The notes beneath the pieces are model-generated. The model saw only the letters and a program-made list of their open reading frames with translations, was not told the DNA's origin and searched no databases. From Planctomycetota bacterium (GTDB taxonomy: Bacteria > Planctomycetota > PLA2 > JAEUHO01), in the NCBI GenBank assembly GCA_020631815.1, contig JACKGW010000002.1, positions 124,001 to 188,000 of the forward strand: DNA of 64,000 nt, given 5' to 3'. A program made the translations under genes and the position numbers. Positions 54,524-63,449 of this stretch are shown one piece after another; within the stretch, counting starts at the first letter, position 1, and each line of letters begins with the position of its first letter.

Positions 54524-54746
54524 CGCGGCATCCTGCCACGACCGGTCCGCGCCCCGCCCGGGGTGCGCGACACGCCTGCGGACAGCCGACTCGGGACTTT
54601 GGGCCCATGCGCGGCGACCGCCCGCCCCTTCGGGGCGCGGCCTCCTCCGGCCCGTGACCTGACGAGGGGGCGATGCCGCCAAGGTGAGGACGGGCGGGGG
54701 GAGCGGGTAGGGTGCCCGGCCCCGTCAGGAGGAACACGCCCACGCC
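54524..54746. other. Intergenic promoter region between exported-protein operon and topA
   Basis: 223 bp without a gene, divergent on both sides. It should hold promoters for the exported-protein pair (minus) and topA (plus). AGGAGG at 54726-54731 lies 15 bp before the topA ATG. I see no clear -35/-10 pair or operator. Confidence 0.4.
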
Positions 54747-57473
54747 ATGGCCGCTGCCCGATCCAAGAAGCCCGCCGGCAAGCCGCTCGTGATCGTCGAG
54801 TCCCCGGCCAAGGCCAAGACGATTGCCAAGTTCCTGGGCGGCACCTACGAGGTGCAGGCCTCGATCGGCCACGTGCGCGACCTGCCCGAGCGTGGCGGCA
54901 AGCTCCCCGAGAAGTGGAAGGGCCACCCCCGCGCCCGCCTTGGGGTCGACATCGAGAACGACTTCGAGCCCATGTATGTCGTGCCCGACGACAAGAAGGA
55001 CCAGATCCGCGCGCTCAAGCGCTTGGTCGCCGAGGCTCCCGAGCTGTGGCTCGCGACCGATGAAGACCGCGAGGGTGAGTCGATCTCCTGGCACCTGCTC
55101 GAGGTGCTCGACCCGAAGGTCCCCGTGCACCGCCTCGTGTTCCACGAGATCACGAAGTCGGCCATCGAGAAGGCCCTCTCCTCGCCGCGCACCATCGACC
55201 TCGACCTGGTGAAGGCGCAGGAGGCCCGCCGCATCCTCGATCGCCTGGTGGGCTACGAGGTGTCGCCGGTCCTCTGGCGACGCATCAAGGCAGGCTTGAG
55301 CGCCGGCCGCGTACAGAGCGTCGCCTTGCGCCTGCTCGTCGAGCGCGAGCAAGAGCGCATCGCGTTCCACTCCGCCGAGTTCTGGGACCTCGCCGGCCGC
55401 TTCGCGCCCGAGGGCAAGAAGGCCGACGCCTTCGATGCGCAGCTCGTGGAGGTTGGCGGCAAGCGCGTCGCCAGCGGCCGCGACTTCGACCCGTCGACGG
55501 GACGCCTCGGCTCCGACTCGGGTGACGTGACCTGGCTCGACGCGCAGGCCGCCGCGTCTTTGCACCAGGCTCTGTCGAGCAAGACCGCCAAGGTGCTGGA
55601 TGTCGAGGAGAAGCCCTTCAGCCAGCGCCCGGCCGCGCCCTTCACCACCAGCACGCTGCAGCAGGAAGCCGGCCGCAAGCTGCGCTTTGCCTCCAAGCGC
55701 ACCATGCAGGTGGCCCAGCGCCTGTACGAGAACGGTTGGATCACGTACATGCGTACGGACTCGACCGAGCTCAGCGGCGAAGCGCTTGGCGCCGCCCGCA
55801 GCCTCATCGCCCGCCAGTACGGCGACGACTTCCTCCCCGCCGAGCCGCGCACCTACCGCACCAAGGTGAAGAACGCGCAGGAGGCCCACGAAGCGATTCG
55901 CCCGGCGGGCGCGTCGTTCGCGACCATCGACGCCGTCCGCAAGGAGCTCGATCGCGACGCGGCCTCGCTCTACGAGCTCATCTGGAAGCGCACGGTGGCG
56001 TCGCAGATGCCCGACGCGCGTGGTCGTCGCGTCACGGTGCGCGTCGCCGTTGGCGAAGCGGTGTTCCGCGCCTCGGGCAAGATCATCGACTTCCCCGGGT
56101 TCATGCGCGCCTACGTCGAGGGCTCCGACGACCCGCAGGCGGAGCTCGCCGAAGCCGAGCACATCCTGCCGCCGGTCACGGCCGGGCAGACACTGGACGT
56201 CCTCGACCTGGAGGCCAAGCAGCACCAGACGCAGGCCCCCGCGCGCTACACGGAAGCGAGCCTCGTCAAGGAGCTCGACGAGCGCGGCATCGGCCGCCCG
56301 TCGACGTGGTCCAGCATCATCGGTGTGCTGCTGGAGCGCGCGTACGCCTTCAAGAAGGGCACGGCGCTCGTTCCCACGTACACGGCCTTCGCCGTCATTC
56401 GCCTGCTGACGCGGCACTTCAGCCCGCTGTGCGACTACGACTTCACCGCGCACATGGAAGACGACCTCGACGAGATTTCGCTCGGTCGCGCGGAGAGCCG
56501 CGAGTACCTGCGTCGTTTCTGGCATGGCAACGGGCAGCCCGGCCTCGAGACGCTCATCGAGAAGGGCATGGCCGAAGCCGATCCGCGCGAGCTGTGCGGC
56601 TTCACCCTGGGCACGGCCGAGGACGGACGCACGATCGAGGTGCGCGTCGGCAAGTACGGCCTGTTCCTCACCGACGGCGAGATCCGCGCCTCCGTGGACG
56701 ACGCGGTCGTGCCCGACGAGCTCGGCATCGCCAAGGCGGTCGAGCTGCTGGCCGAAGCGGCACGCGGCCCCCAGGCGCTGGGCGACGACCCGGCCACGGG
56801 CCGCCCCGTGTTCCTGCTGACAGGCCGCTACGGGCCGTACGTCCAGCTCGGCGAGCAGGACGACGACGACGTCAAGCGCACCAGCCTGCTCGAGGGCATG
56901 GAGCCCGACACCGTCGATCTCGAGCTCGCTCTCAAGCTGCTGGGCTTGCCGCGCGACCTGGGCCCCAGCCCCGACGACGAGAACGGCGAGCACGTCCTGG
57001 CGCGCGTCGGCCGCTACGGGCCCTACGTGACGTGCGGCAAGGAGAGCCGCTCCCTGCCGCGCGGGACGAGCCCGCTGGAGGTCACGCTGGCCGAGGCGCT
57101 CGAGCTGCTCCGTCAGCCGCGACGCGGTCGCGGCCAGCAGGCGCCGGCGGCTCCGCTCCGCGAGCTCGGCGCCCATCCGCAGAGCGGCCTGGCGCTCAAG
57201 ATCCTCGACGGGCGATACGGTCCCTACGTCACGGACGGCACCGTCAACGCGAGCCTGCCCAAGGGCACCGCGCCCGAGGCGCTGACGATGGACGACGCCG
57301 TCGAGCTCCTCGCCCGGCGTGCCGCGCGGATGGCGGCGGGCGGCGGACGCAGGGGTCGCAAGAAGGCCGCGAAGAAGAAGTCCGCCAAGAAGAGCGCCAA
57401 GAAGGCTGCCAAGAAGAAGGCAGCCAAAAAGAAGGCCGCACCCCGGAAGAAGGCCGCCAAGAAGAAGGCCTGA
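54747..57473 (+). CDS. topA: DNA topoisomerase I with Lys-rich histone-H1-like tail
   Basis: A 908-residue type IA topoisomerase that relaxes negative supercoils. The TOPRIM domain starts VIVESPAKAKTIAKFLG, with the acidic motif WLATDEDREGESIS. Catalytic Tyr334 lies in NGWITYMRTDST. After the core there are three topo-C repeats (GRYGPYVQLGEQ, GRYGPYVTCGKE, GRYGPYVTDGTV) and no zinc fingers, the actinobacterial-like arrangement. The last 45 residues are Lys/Ala repeats (AAKKKAAKKK type), resembling the H1-like tails that raise processivity in mycobacterial enzymes. All key residues present. Confidence 0.96.
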   Translation: MAAARSKKPAGKPLVIVESPAKAKTIAKFLGGTYEVQASIGHVRDLPERGGKLPEKWKGHPRARLGVDIENDFEPMYVVPDDKKDQIRALKRLVAEAPELWLATDEDREGESISWHLLEVLDPKVPVHRLVFHEITKSAIEKALSSPRTIDLDLVKAQEARRILDRLVGYEVSPVLWRRIKAGLSAGRVQSVALRLLVEREQERIAFHSAEFWDLAGRFAPEGKKADAFDAQLVEVGGKRVASGRDFDPSTGRLGSDSGDVTWLDAQAAASLHQALSSKTAKVLDVEEKPFSQRPAAPFTTSTLQQEAGRKLRFASKRTMQVAQRLYENGWITYMRTDSTELSGEALGAARSLIARQYGDDFLPAEPRTYRTKVKNAQEAHEAIRPAGASFATIDAVRKELDRDAASLYELIWKRTVASQMPDARGRRVTVRVAVGEAVFRASGKIIDFPGFMRAYVEGSDDPQAELAEAEHILPPVTAGQTLDVLDLEAKQHQTQAPARYTEASLVKELDERGIGRPSTWSSIIGVLLERAYAFKKGTALVPTYTAFAVIRLLTRHFSPLCDYDFTAHMEDDLDEISLGRAESREYLRRFWHGNGQPGLETLIEKGMAEADPRELCGFTLGTAEDGRTIEVRVGKYGLFLTDGEIRASVDDAVVPDELGIAKAVELLAEAARGPQALGDDPATGRPVFLLTGRYGPYVQLGEQDDDDVKRTSLLEGMEPDTVDLELALKLLGLPRDLGPSPDDENGEHVLARVGRYGPYVTCGKESRSLPRGTSPLEVTLAEALELLRQPRRGRGQQAPAAPLRELGAHPQSGLALKILDGRYGPYVTDGTVNASLPKGTAPEALTMDDAVELLARRAARMAAGGGRRGRKKAAKKKSAKKSAKKAAKKKAAKKKAAPRKKAAKKKA

Positions 57474-57489
57474 GACCCGCGCACGGGTC
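57474..57489 (+). terminator. Possible weak terminator after topA
   Basis: GACCCG (57474-57479) pairs with CGGGTC (57484-57489) around CGCA, then ATTCCTT. The hairpin is short and the T-run poor, so it may only attenuate transcription into the dehydrogenase gene. Confidence 0.35.
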
Positions 57490-57571
57490 ATTCCTTCCGG
57501 GGCCTCGGCGGCGGGGGCTACCGTACCGCCGACCCGGCGCCGAGGGGCTCGGCGGGGCAGGAGCGCGCACG

Positions 57572-58627
57572 ATGAAGATCGAGACGATTGCCCGGGAAGG
57601 CTACGAGCACATCGCGCGCTGCGAGGATCCGGAGAGCGGCCTTCGCGCCCTCATCTCGATCCACGACACCACGCTCGGGCCGGCGCTCGGCGGCATGCGC
57701 ATGTGGCCGTACGCGTCGTGGGACGACGCCCTCTTCGACGTGCTGCGCCTGTCCAAGGGCATGACCTACAAGTCCGCGGTGGCCGACACGGGCCTCGGTG
57801 GCGGCAAGAGCGTCATCCTCGGCAACCCCAAGACCGACAAGTCGGCCAAGCTCTTCGAGGCCATGGGCTCGTTCGTCGACTCGATGGGCGGTCGCTACAT
57901 CACGGCCGAGGACGTCGGCACGTCCGTCGAGGACATGGTCATCCTCAAGCGCAAGACCAAGTGGGTCACCGGCCTGCCGCACGAGATGGGCTCCAGCGGC
58001 GACCCCTCGCCCTGGACCGCACTGGGCGTGTTCCGCGGCATGAAGGCCTGCTTGGAAGAGGTCTTCGGCAGCGGTGACTTCAAGGGCAAGACCGTCGCCA
58101 TCCAGGGCTGCGGCCACGTCGGCATGTACCTCGCCCGCCACCTGCACGAGGCCGGCGCCAAGCTGTTCCTCGCCGACATCAGCGAGGACCGCGCCAAGAG
58201 CCTTGCCGACGAGACCGGCGGTCAGGTCATGGACCCCTCCGAGATCCTCTTCGCCGAGTGCGACATCATGGCGCCGTGCGCGCTGGGTGCCGTCCTCAAC
58301 GACGACACGCTGCCCAAGCTGCGCACGCCCATCATCGCGGGCGCGGCCAACAACGTGCTGCTTCGCGAAGAGCACGGCCTCAAGCTGAAGGAAGCCGGCA
58401 TCCTCTACGCCCCCGACTACGTCATCAACGCGGGCGGCATCATCAACGTGTCCATCGAGGTCGAGCCCTCGGGCTACGACGAGGCCCGCGCCCGCGCCAA
58501 GGTCGAGAACATCTACATCGCGCTCAAGCGTGTGTTCGAGATCGCCAAGGAGCAGGGCATCTCCACGAACGAGGCCAGCAACCGCCTCGCCGAGGAGCGC
58601 CTGCGCGCGGCCAGCGCGAAGGCGTAG
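57572..58627 (+). CDS. Leucine/valine dehydrogenase family enzyme
   Basis: A 351-residue NAD-dependent amino-acid dehydrogenase (Glu/Leu/Phe/Val family). The N-terminal domain has LGPALGGMRMWPY and the catalytic Lys region KGMTYKSAVADTGLGGGKSVI. The Rossmann domain has QGCGHVGMYLARHL. Length and motifs fit leucine dehydrogenase (about 350 aa) rather than the larger glutamate enzymes. It would reversibly deaminate leucine, valine or isoleucine, which in this genome can feed branched-chain acyl-CoA made available to IcmF (7283-10798); that link is inference. GGAG lies ten bases before the ATG. Confidence 0.9.
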   Translation: MKIETIAREGYEHIARCEDPESGLRALISIHDTTLGPALGGMRMWPYASWDDALFDVLRLSKGMTYKSAVADTGLGGGKSVILGNPKTDKSAKLFEAMGSFVDSMGGRYITAEDVGTSVEDMVILKRKTKWVTGLPHEMGSSGDPSPWTALGVFRGMKACLEEVFGSGDFKGKTVAIQGCGHVGMYLARHLHEAGAKLFLADISEDRAKSLADETGGQVMDPSEILFAECDIMAPCALGAVLNDDTLPKLRTPIIAGAANNVLLREEHGLKLKEAGILYAPDYVINAGGIINVSIEVEPSGYDEARARAKVENIYIALKRVFEIAKEQGISTNEASNRLAEERLRAASAKA

Positions 58628-58631
58628 CGGC

Positions 58632-58691
58632 GGTGCCCGGCTCCTTGCTGCGGAGCGGCGCCAGCCGCGACGCGCGCGAGGTGCCAGGCTC
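58632..58691. repeat. GGTGCC(C/A)GGCTCC direct repeats; copy 2 of the 13-mer element
   Basis: GGTGCCCGGCTCC (58632-58644) and GGTGCCAGGCTCC (58680-58692) are direct repeats 48 bp apart in the 80-bp gap between convergent genes. AGGTGCCAGGCTC (58679-58691) is the reverse complement of the element at 13507-13519. Two copies in equivalent convergent positions suggest a small dispersed element. Confidence 0.45.
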
Positions 58692-58707
58692 CACCGGTAC
58701 CGTGCGG

Positions 58708-59154
58708 CTATAGATGCCGTGAGGGGTCGTCGCCGAGCCCCTCTTCGCCCGTGGCCTCGACGACGGCCGCCGAAATGCGGCGGCCCTCGACGAGCAGCGT
58801 GATCCACACGAGTCCGCTCCAGAGGACCGTCGCGAGGATGGCGACGCGATCGTCGTCCAGCGGGCCTCCGCGCCAGATCGCCACGAGCAACGCCGCCGCG
58901 CACAAGCGTCCACGCCACACGCGCGACCGAGCGCGCAAGCCCAGCGAGCCGAGCGACGCCACGACGGTCAGTGCTGCGAGCACCACCAACACGACGGTCC
59001 AGACCGTCGTGAGCACGCCCGCCGAGGCGGCCTTCCCCACGATCGCCAGCACGACGAGGTGGGCGAGCACGTCGAGCACGAGCACGATGCGTGCAAACGG
59101 GCTCGCCGAGAGCGCCCGCGCCTGCGGGTAGGACTTCACGCCGGGGCGGGCCAT
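58708..59154 (-). CDS. Small integral membrane protein, unknown
   Basis: A 148-residue protein with about four hydrophobic helices: IVLVLDVLAHLVVLAIVG, VLTTVWTVVLVVLAALTVVASLG, LCAAALLVAIW and ILATVLWSGLVWITLLVEG. The ends are polar. It does not match a family I know. ATG 59154 is chosen because upstream residues are low-complexity shadow sequence. It lies 53 bp downstream of the helicase gene on the same strand. Confidence 0.55.
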   Translation of the reverse strand: MARPGVKSYPQARALSASPFARIVLVLDVLAHLVVLAIVGKAASAGVLTTVWTVVLVVLAALTVVASLGSLGLRARSRVWRGRLCAAALLVAIWRGGPLDDDRVAILATVLWSGLVWITLLVEGRRISAAVVEATGEEGLGDDPSRHL

Positions 59155-59207
59155 GGGCTGCACGGCGGCACGGTACGAGGCGGCGCCCTCGGCCGTCCCC
59201 TTTCGGC

Positions 59208-61175
59208 TCAGCCGCGCACGACCTCGCGTTCGCAGGGCGGGAGACCGGCCAACAGCCACGCGCCGTAGCGCCGGGTGACGGCGCGCGGGTCCAGCAACGT
59301 CACCATCCCCCGATCGTCACGGCGGCGGACGAGCCGCCCGAACCCCTGGCGCAGGCGCAGGGCGGCAACCGGCAGGGAGACATCACGGAAGGCGTCCCCG
59401 CCGCGCTCCTCCGCCAGGCGATGTCGAGCCACCTGCAGCGGGTGCGTGGGCACCTCGAACGGCAAGCGCGTGATGACCACGTGGCGCAACGCGGCCCCGG
59501 GCACGTCCACGCCCTGCCAGAAGCTGGCGAGCCCGAACAGCACGCCCCCCGACGCGCGGAACGCCTCGAGCAGCTGCGGCCGCTCCTGGTCGCGCCCCTG
59601 GACGTGGAGCGCCCACCCGGCGTCGGCGATGTCGCCTTCGAGCGCTTGCGCGGTGCGCTCGAGGCTGCGGACCGACGTGAACAGCACGAGCGCGCCGCCG
59701 TCCGTGCGGCGCAGCGCATCGAGGACCGCGCCGGGGAGCGACTCCTCGAACAGGCGGGGCTCGCGCACGGGGTCGGGCAGGTCGGCACGCACGACGAGGC
59801 GCACCAGCTCGCGGTAGTCGAACGGGCTGCCGATGCAGACCTCGATCGGCATGGGCACACCAAGTCGCGTGCGCACGATCTCGAAGGATGGCGGGTCGCC
59901 CGACGCCAGCGTGGCGGAGGTCAGCACGACGCTGGGCACGGCTTCGAACAGCACCTCGGCCAGCGCCGGTGCGACGTCCACCGGAGACTGGCACAGCGTG
60001 GCGCTGTCCCCAGGACCGGCCTCGATCCAGCGCACCTGCCCGTTCATCTCGCCGCGCGCCACGACGCGCAGGGCCTCACCCAAGTCGCGCAACGAACGGG
60101 CGCGCGAGATCACCTCCAGCCGGCGGCCGAGGTCCGCGAGGTCCTTCGACGCTTCGTCCAGCGCGGACGCCAGGTCGAGGAAGCCCTCGGAGAGCTCTTC
60201 GTCGAGCACGTCGCCCACGTCGAGACCGCGCAAGCCGGCGGCGCCCGCGTAGTCGGCCCATGCCGCGAAGCGGTGGCGCGCTGCTGCGCGCAGCTGGCCG
60301 ACATCGCCCTTGAGAGCGGCCAGGGCCGGATGGCCGAGCAGGCCCTTGCGGCGCGTGCCGGACCACAGGCGACCCAGCACCTGGCGCACGCCGGCGGAGC
60401 CCACGCGCACGCCCAGGTGCTGGCAGGCGACGTCTTCGAGGTCGTGGGCCTCGTCGATGACCAGCGCGGCGAGGTCGGGCAGGAACGAGTGCCCGGCGCG
60501 GCGCAGGGCCAAGTCGGCGAGCAACACGTGGTGGTTGAGCACGAGCAGCTTGGCCTCGGCCGCCCGCCGACGGCTGGCCTGCCACGCGCAGCGCTCGTAG
60601 TGCTCGCACGCGCGGCCCAGGCAGTTGCCCGACTCGGCGCGGACCCGCTCCCAGACGTCGCCTCGCGGGCGGAAGGGCAGGGACTGGCGGCTGCCGTCGT
60701 GCGCGCCGTCGGCCCAGGCCGCGATGGCCCGCAGCTGCTCGAGGGGCTCGTCGGTGACGAGCGCTCCCTCCTCGTCCTCCAGCGCGATGTCCATGCGCCG
60801 CCGGCAGAGGTAGTTGCCCCGCCCCTTGACGAGCGTGAAGTCCACGGGGAAGGGCAGTGCGCGCGCGAGAAGCGGCAGGTCCTTGCGCACGAGCTGCTCT
60901 TGCAGAGCGATGGTGCTGGTGGCCACGGCCACGGTGACGCCGTGCTCGGCGGCGTAGCGCAGGAGCGGCACGAGGTAGGCGTAGGACTTGCCGACGCCGG
61001 TGCCGGCCTCGACGAGGGCGTGGCGGCCCTCGGTGAGGGCCCGCTCGACGGCGGCGGCCATGACGAGCTGCTGCGGGCGGTGCTCGTAGGCCTCGGGCCC
61101 GCCGGGGTGCAGCGCAGCCAGAGGACCGTCCGGGCCCAGGAGGCGCTGCAGCGAGGACGGAGGGGGTTGGGTCAT
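59208..61175 (-). CDS. DinG/XPD-like ATP-dependent DNA helicase with Fe-S cluster
   Basis: A 655-residue superfamily 2 helicase. Motif I is VEAGTGVGKSYAYL, motif II DEAH in VIDEAHDLED, and motif VI QGFGRLVRRRDDRG. Between I and II four cysteines (YLCRRR, NCLGRACEHYERCAW) match the 4Fe-4S domain of XPD/DinG. SVVLTSATL corresponds to motif III. These enzymes unwind DNA 5' to 3', for example R-loops and D-loops in repair. It lacks the exonuclease domain of some Gram-positive DinG. ATG 61175 is preferred over an upstream in-frame ATG. Confidence 0.93.
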   Translation of the reverse strand: MTQPPPSSLQRLLGPDGPLAALHPGGPEAYEHRPQQLVMAAAVERALTEGRHALVEAGTGVGKSYAYLVPLLRYAAEHGVTVAVATSTIALQEQLVRKDLPLLARALPFPVDFTLVKGRGNYLCRRRMDIALEDEEGALVTDEPLEQLRAIAAWADGAHDGSRQSLPFRPRGDVWERVRAESGNCLGRACEHYERCAWQASRRRAAEAKLLVLNHHVLLADLALRRAGHSFLPDLAALVIDEAHDLEDVACQHLGVRVGSAGVRQVLGRLWSGTRRKGLLGHPALAALKGDVGQLRAAARHRFAAWADYAGAAGLRGLDVGDVLDEELSEGFLDLASALDEASKDLADLGRRLEVISRARSLRDLGEALRVVARGEMNGQVRWIEAGPGDSATLCQSPVDVAPALAEVLFEAVPSVVLTSATLASGDPPSFEIVRTRLGVPMPIEVCIGSPFDYRELVRLVVRADLPDPVREPRLFEESLPGAVLDALRRTDGGALVLFTSVRSLERTAQALEGDIADAGWALHVQGRDQERPQLLEAFRASGGVLFGLASFWQGVDVPGAALRHVVITRLPFEVPTHPLQVARHRLAEERGGDAFRDVSLPVAALRLRQGFGRLVRRRDDRGMVTLLDPRAVTRRYGAWLLAGLPPCEREVVRG

Positions 61176-61334
61176 GCGGGCGGGGCGGGCCTTCCTGGGC
61201 GGGGCCTCCAGCGGGCCCCGGGGAGCGTGCTTCGAGGCCCGGGGGAGATCGGCCCGCCCCCTCCGCGCCGCCATCCATGGCGCCCGGCCTTCGACCCGCT
61301 ATCCTACGGATCGCCTGGGAGGAGGCACGTGCCC

Positions 61335-61949
61335 ATGATCCGTCTCGCTTTGGCCGCGCTGGCCGTCACGTGCCTCGCCGGCTGCTCGCGCAGCTGGTCG
61401 GAGTCCACCGGACAGGTGGGCTTCACGGAACGCGCCCCGCTCGTCGAGCCCCTGGCCAGCCGCATCGACCGCGGCGGCTGGATGGTGAGCCAGCAGAGCA
61501 AGGTCTTCAAGGTCTACGAGTCGCAGATGGGCCTGCCCGAGCGACACGTCGGCTACGTGATGGCCAACAGCTACAAGCAGGTCCGCGGGGGCCCGGCCTT
61601 CCCGATGCAGGTCGTGACCACGCTCGACCGCAACGACCAGATCGGCCACGTCGACTCGCTGGGCCGCGCCGTGCGCTACGAGCCCCAGCGCGATGGCACG
61701 TTCCGCAACGAGCCCGTCGGCACGGGCACGCTCGAGGACGGCGTCGCGGCCATCTTCGGCACGAACCGCCCCGTGCGCCTCGAGGCCACCAGCGAGCGTC
61801 GCTTGGCGTTCGAGGCCCTCGACGTGGACGGCAACGGCCTCCTCACGCCCGAGGAGTCGGCCTCGTTCGGTGACCGCATCCAGGGCGCCGACACCAACGG
61901 CGACGGCGGCGTGGACTTCACCGAGTTCGACATCGTCGACACGCTGTAG
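61335..61949 (+). CDS. Lipoprotein with paired EF-hands
   Basis: A 204-residue lipoprotein: signal peptide with lipobox CLAGC (Cys17). The middle (about 35-140) is a beta-rich domain of unknown family (MQVVTTLDRNDQIGHVDSLGRAVRYEP). Near the end two EF-hand loops, DVDGNGLLTPEE and DTNGDGGVDFTE, have correct Ca2+ ligands. GGAGG lies nine bases before the ATG. Likely a calcium-responsive surface or periplasmic protein. It is divergent from the helicase gene. Confidence 0.8.
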   Translation: MIRLALAALAVTCLAGCSRSWSESTGQVGFTERAPLVEPLASRIDRGGWMVSQQSKVFKVYESQMGLPERHVGYVMANSYKQVRGGPAFPMQVVTTLDRNDQIGHVDSLGRAVRYEPQRDGTFRNEPVGTGTLEDGVAAIFGTNRPVRLEATSERRLAFEALDVDGNGLLTPEESASFGDRIQGADTNGDGGVDFTEFDIVDTL

Positions 61950-61993
61950 CGGTCGAGCCGACGTAGGCGTTGTAGCCGTCGAGCCGACGTACG
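61950..61993. repeat. Tandem 26-bp direct repeat after the EF-hand gene
   Basis: The 14-mer GTCGAGCCGACGTA occurs at 61952-61965 and 61978-61991 (period 26), embedded in near-identical units beginning TAGC. It lies between convergent genes. TCG(A)GCCGA is partly self-complementary, so short hairpins can form. Possibly a remnant of a minisatellite or a terminator. Confidence 0.5.
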
Positions 61994-62003
61994 CGAGCTG
62001 CAC

Positions 62004-62501
62004 CTAGTGCAGGAAGCCCTCGGTGTCGTCGAGCGGCTCGGGGTCGTCGGGCAAGACCTCGCCGGGGCCCGCGGGCGCGTGCTCCGTGCGCGCGGCGTCG
62101 GCCCAGAGCAGCTCCAGGTCGTAGTGCGCACGCGTGGCTGCGTCGAAGAGGTGCAGGACCACGTCGACGTAGTCGAGGCAGATCCACGTGCCCTCTTCCA
62201 TCCCGCTGCGCGACAGCGGCTGGATGCCGTACTCGCGCTTGAGGCGCGTGATGACGTGGCGGGCAATGGCCTGGTTCTGACGTCGGCTACGACCGGTGAC
62301 CAGGAGCAGGTGGTCCATGTACTCGACGAGCGGACGCACATCGAGCGAGACCATGTCCTCGCCGCGGCGCTCGCGACAGGCCCCGACGAGCACCTCGAGC
62401 AAGGCGTCGCCACGCAGCGCACGGGGTTCGTTCCGCGCGGCTTGGCGCTCGGCACTGACGGAGGCTCGGGGGTCGTGGGCGTTCATGGGCGTCTCGGGCA
62501 T
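62004..62501 (-). CDS. rsfS: Ribosomal silencing factor RsfS
   Basis: A 165-residue Iojap/RsfS protein that binds L14 on the large subunit and prevents subunit joining in slow growth. Conserved segments are RGEDMVSLDVRPLVEYMDHLLLVTGRSRRQNQAIARHV and GTWICLDYVDVVLHLFDAATRAHYDLELLW. There is a 30-residue N-terminal extension and an acidic Pro-rich C-terminal tail. ATG 62501 or ATG 62486 could be the start; neither has a strong ribosome-binding site. Confidence 0.92.
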   Translation of the reverse strand: MPETPMNAHDPRASVSAERQAARNEPRALRGDALLEVLVGACRERRGEDMVSLDVRPLVEYMDHLLLVTGRSRRQNQAIARHVITRLKREYGIQPLSRSGMEEGTWICLDYVDVVLHLFDAATRAHYDLELLWADAARTEHAPAGPGEVLPDDPEPLDDTEGFLH

Positions 62502-62567
62502 CTCTCGAAGGGCGAACGAGGGTAGCGGAGGCGCGGCTCGATGGGGCTTCCTGGCGCGGCGTCTCCC

Positions 62568-63449
62568 CTAGCGCTCGCTGGCCAAGGCTGCTTCCAAGGC
62601 CTCCAGCGCCCGGCTCGGACCCGTCAGAGCGCCGAGCTCGTCGATGGCCGCCTGCGCTCCGGCCGCTCCTGCGGCGATCTGCTCCACACAGGTCAGCCCG
62701 CGCTGGAGGACCTCGTCCATCCGTAGGCGCCCCTCCGTCTGGTCCAGGGTCCCGTCCCAGGGCACGTCCACGAGCTGGGCGAGCAGCGGCTGGCGCAGCG
62801 CCAGGATCTCGTGCCCGTCGGCCAGCGCTTGGTCGCGCGCAGCGAGGTCGCCCTGCGCCTGCGCGGTGGCGGCCACCTCGATCACGAGGTACGGCAGCTC
62901 GCGCAGGTGCAGCAGCTCCAGCGGGGCCTCGGGCAGTCGGCCCGTCTCGCGGGCTGCCGCGACCAGCCAGCGGAGGGCGATGCGCTCCGGGTGCGGCCAG
63001 CGCGAGCGCAGGCTCTCGAACACGGGAGGGGCGGCGAAGCGCGTCGTGAGGATCAGGCGCGCCGCCACCTCCTGCAGCCGGGCCTTGTGCGTGCGACGGC
63101 CCCACGTGGCCTCGATCTCGTCGAGGAGTGCCAAGAGGGCCGCATGGCGCGAGGCCACGTCCGGCACCTGGAGCACGACGTCGAAGCGTGCTTCGGCGAC
63201 GTACGCCGCGGCCGCCTCGTCGTCGGGGTCGAGCTGGAGGACCAGCTCGTAGAGGTCGGTGGCGTCGTCCCGGCGACCGGCGCGGCGCGCGGCCTCGGCC
63301 TGCAGGAACACGGCGTCCACCACCGCGACGCGCAAGCCCCCGAGGCTGCGAGCGAAGCCCGCCAACGTGCCGCCTGCGACGGGCGCAGGCTCGGGCGCCA
63401 CGAGGACCGCCGCGACCAGGAGGAGGAGGGCGAGACCGAGTCGCTTCAC
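62568..63449 (-). CDS. Exported TPR-like protein of unknown function
   Basis: A 293-residue protein from a GTG start that overlaps the preceding gene by GTGA. The signal peptide LGLALLLLVAAVLVAPEPAPVAGG is followed by helical repeats including RRDDATDLYELVLQLDPDDEAAAAYVAEARFDV, a TPR unit, and an Arg/Leu-rich helical bundle. Coupled to a membrane protein gene, it may form a periplasmic subunit of a membrane complex. I do not recognise a family. Confidence 0.68.
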   Translation of the reverse strand: MKRLGLALLLLVAAVLVAPEPAPVAGGTLAGFARSLGGLRVAVVDAVFLQAEAARRAGRRDDATDLYELVLQLDPDDEAAAAYVAEARFDVVLQVPDVASRHAALLALLDEIEATWGRRTHKARLQEVAARLILTTRFAAPPVFESLRSRWPHPERIALRWLVAAARETGRLPEAPLELLHLRELPYLVIEVAATAQAQGDLAARDQALADGHEILALRQPLLAQLVDVPWDGTLDQTEGRLRMDEVLQRGLTCVEQIAAGAAGAQAAIDELGALTGPSRALEALEAALASER

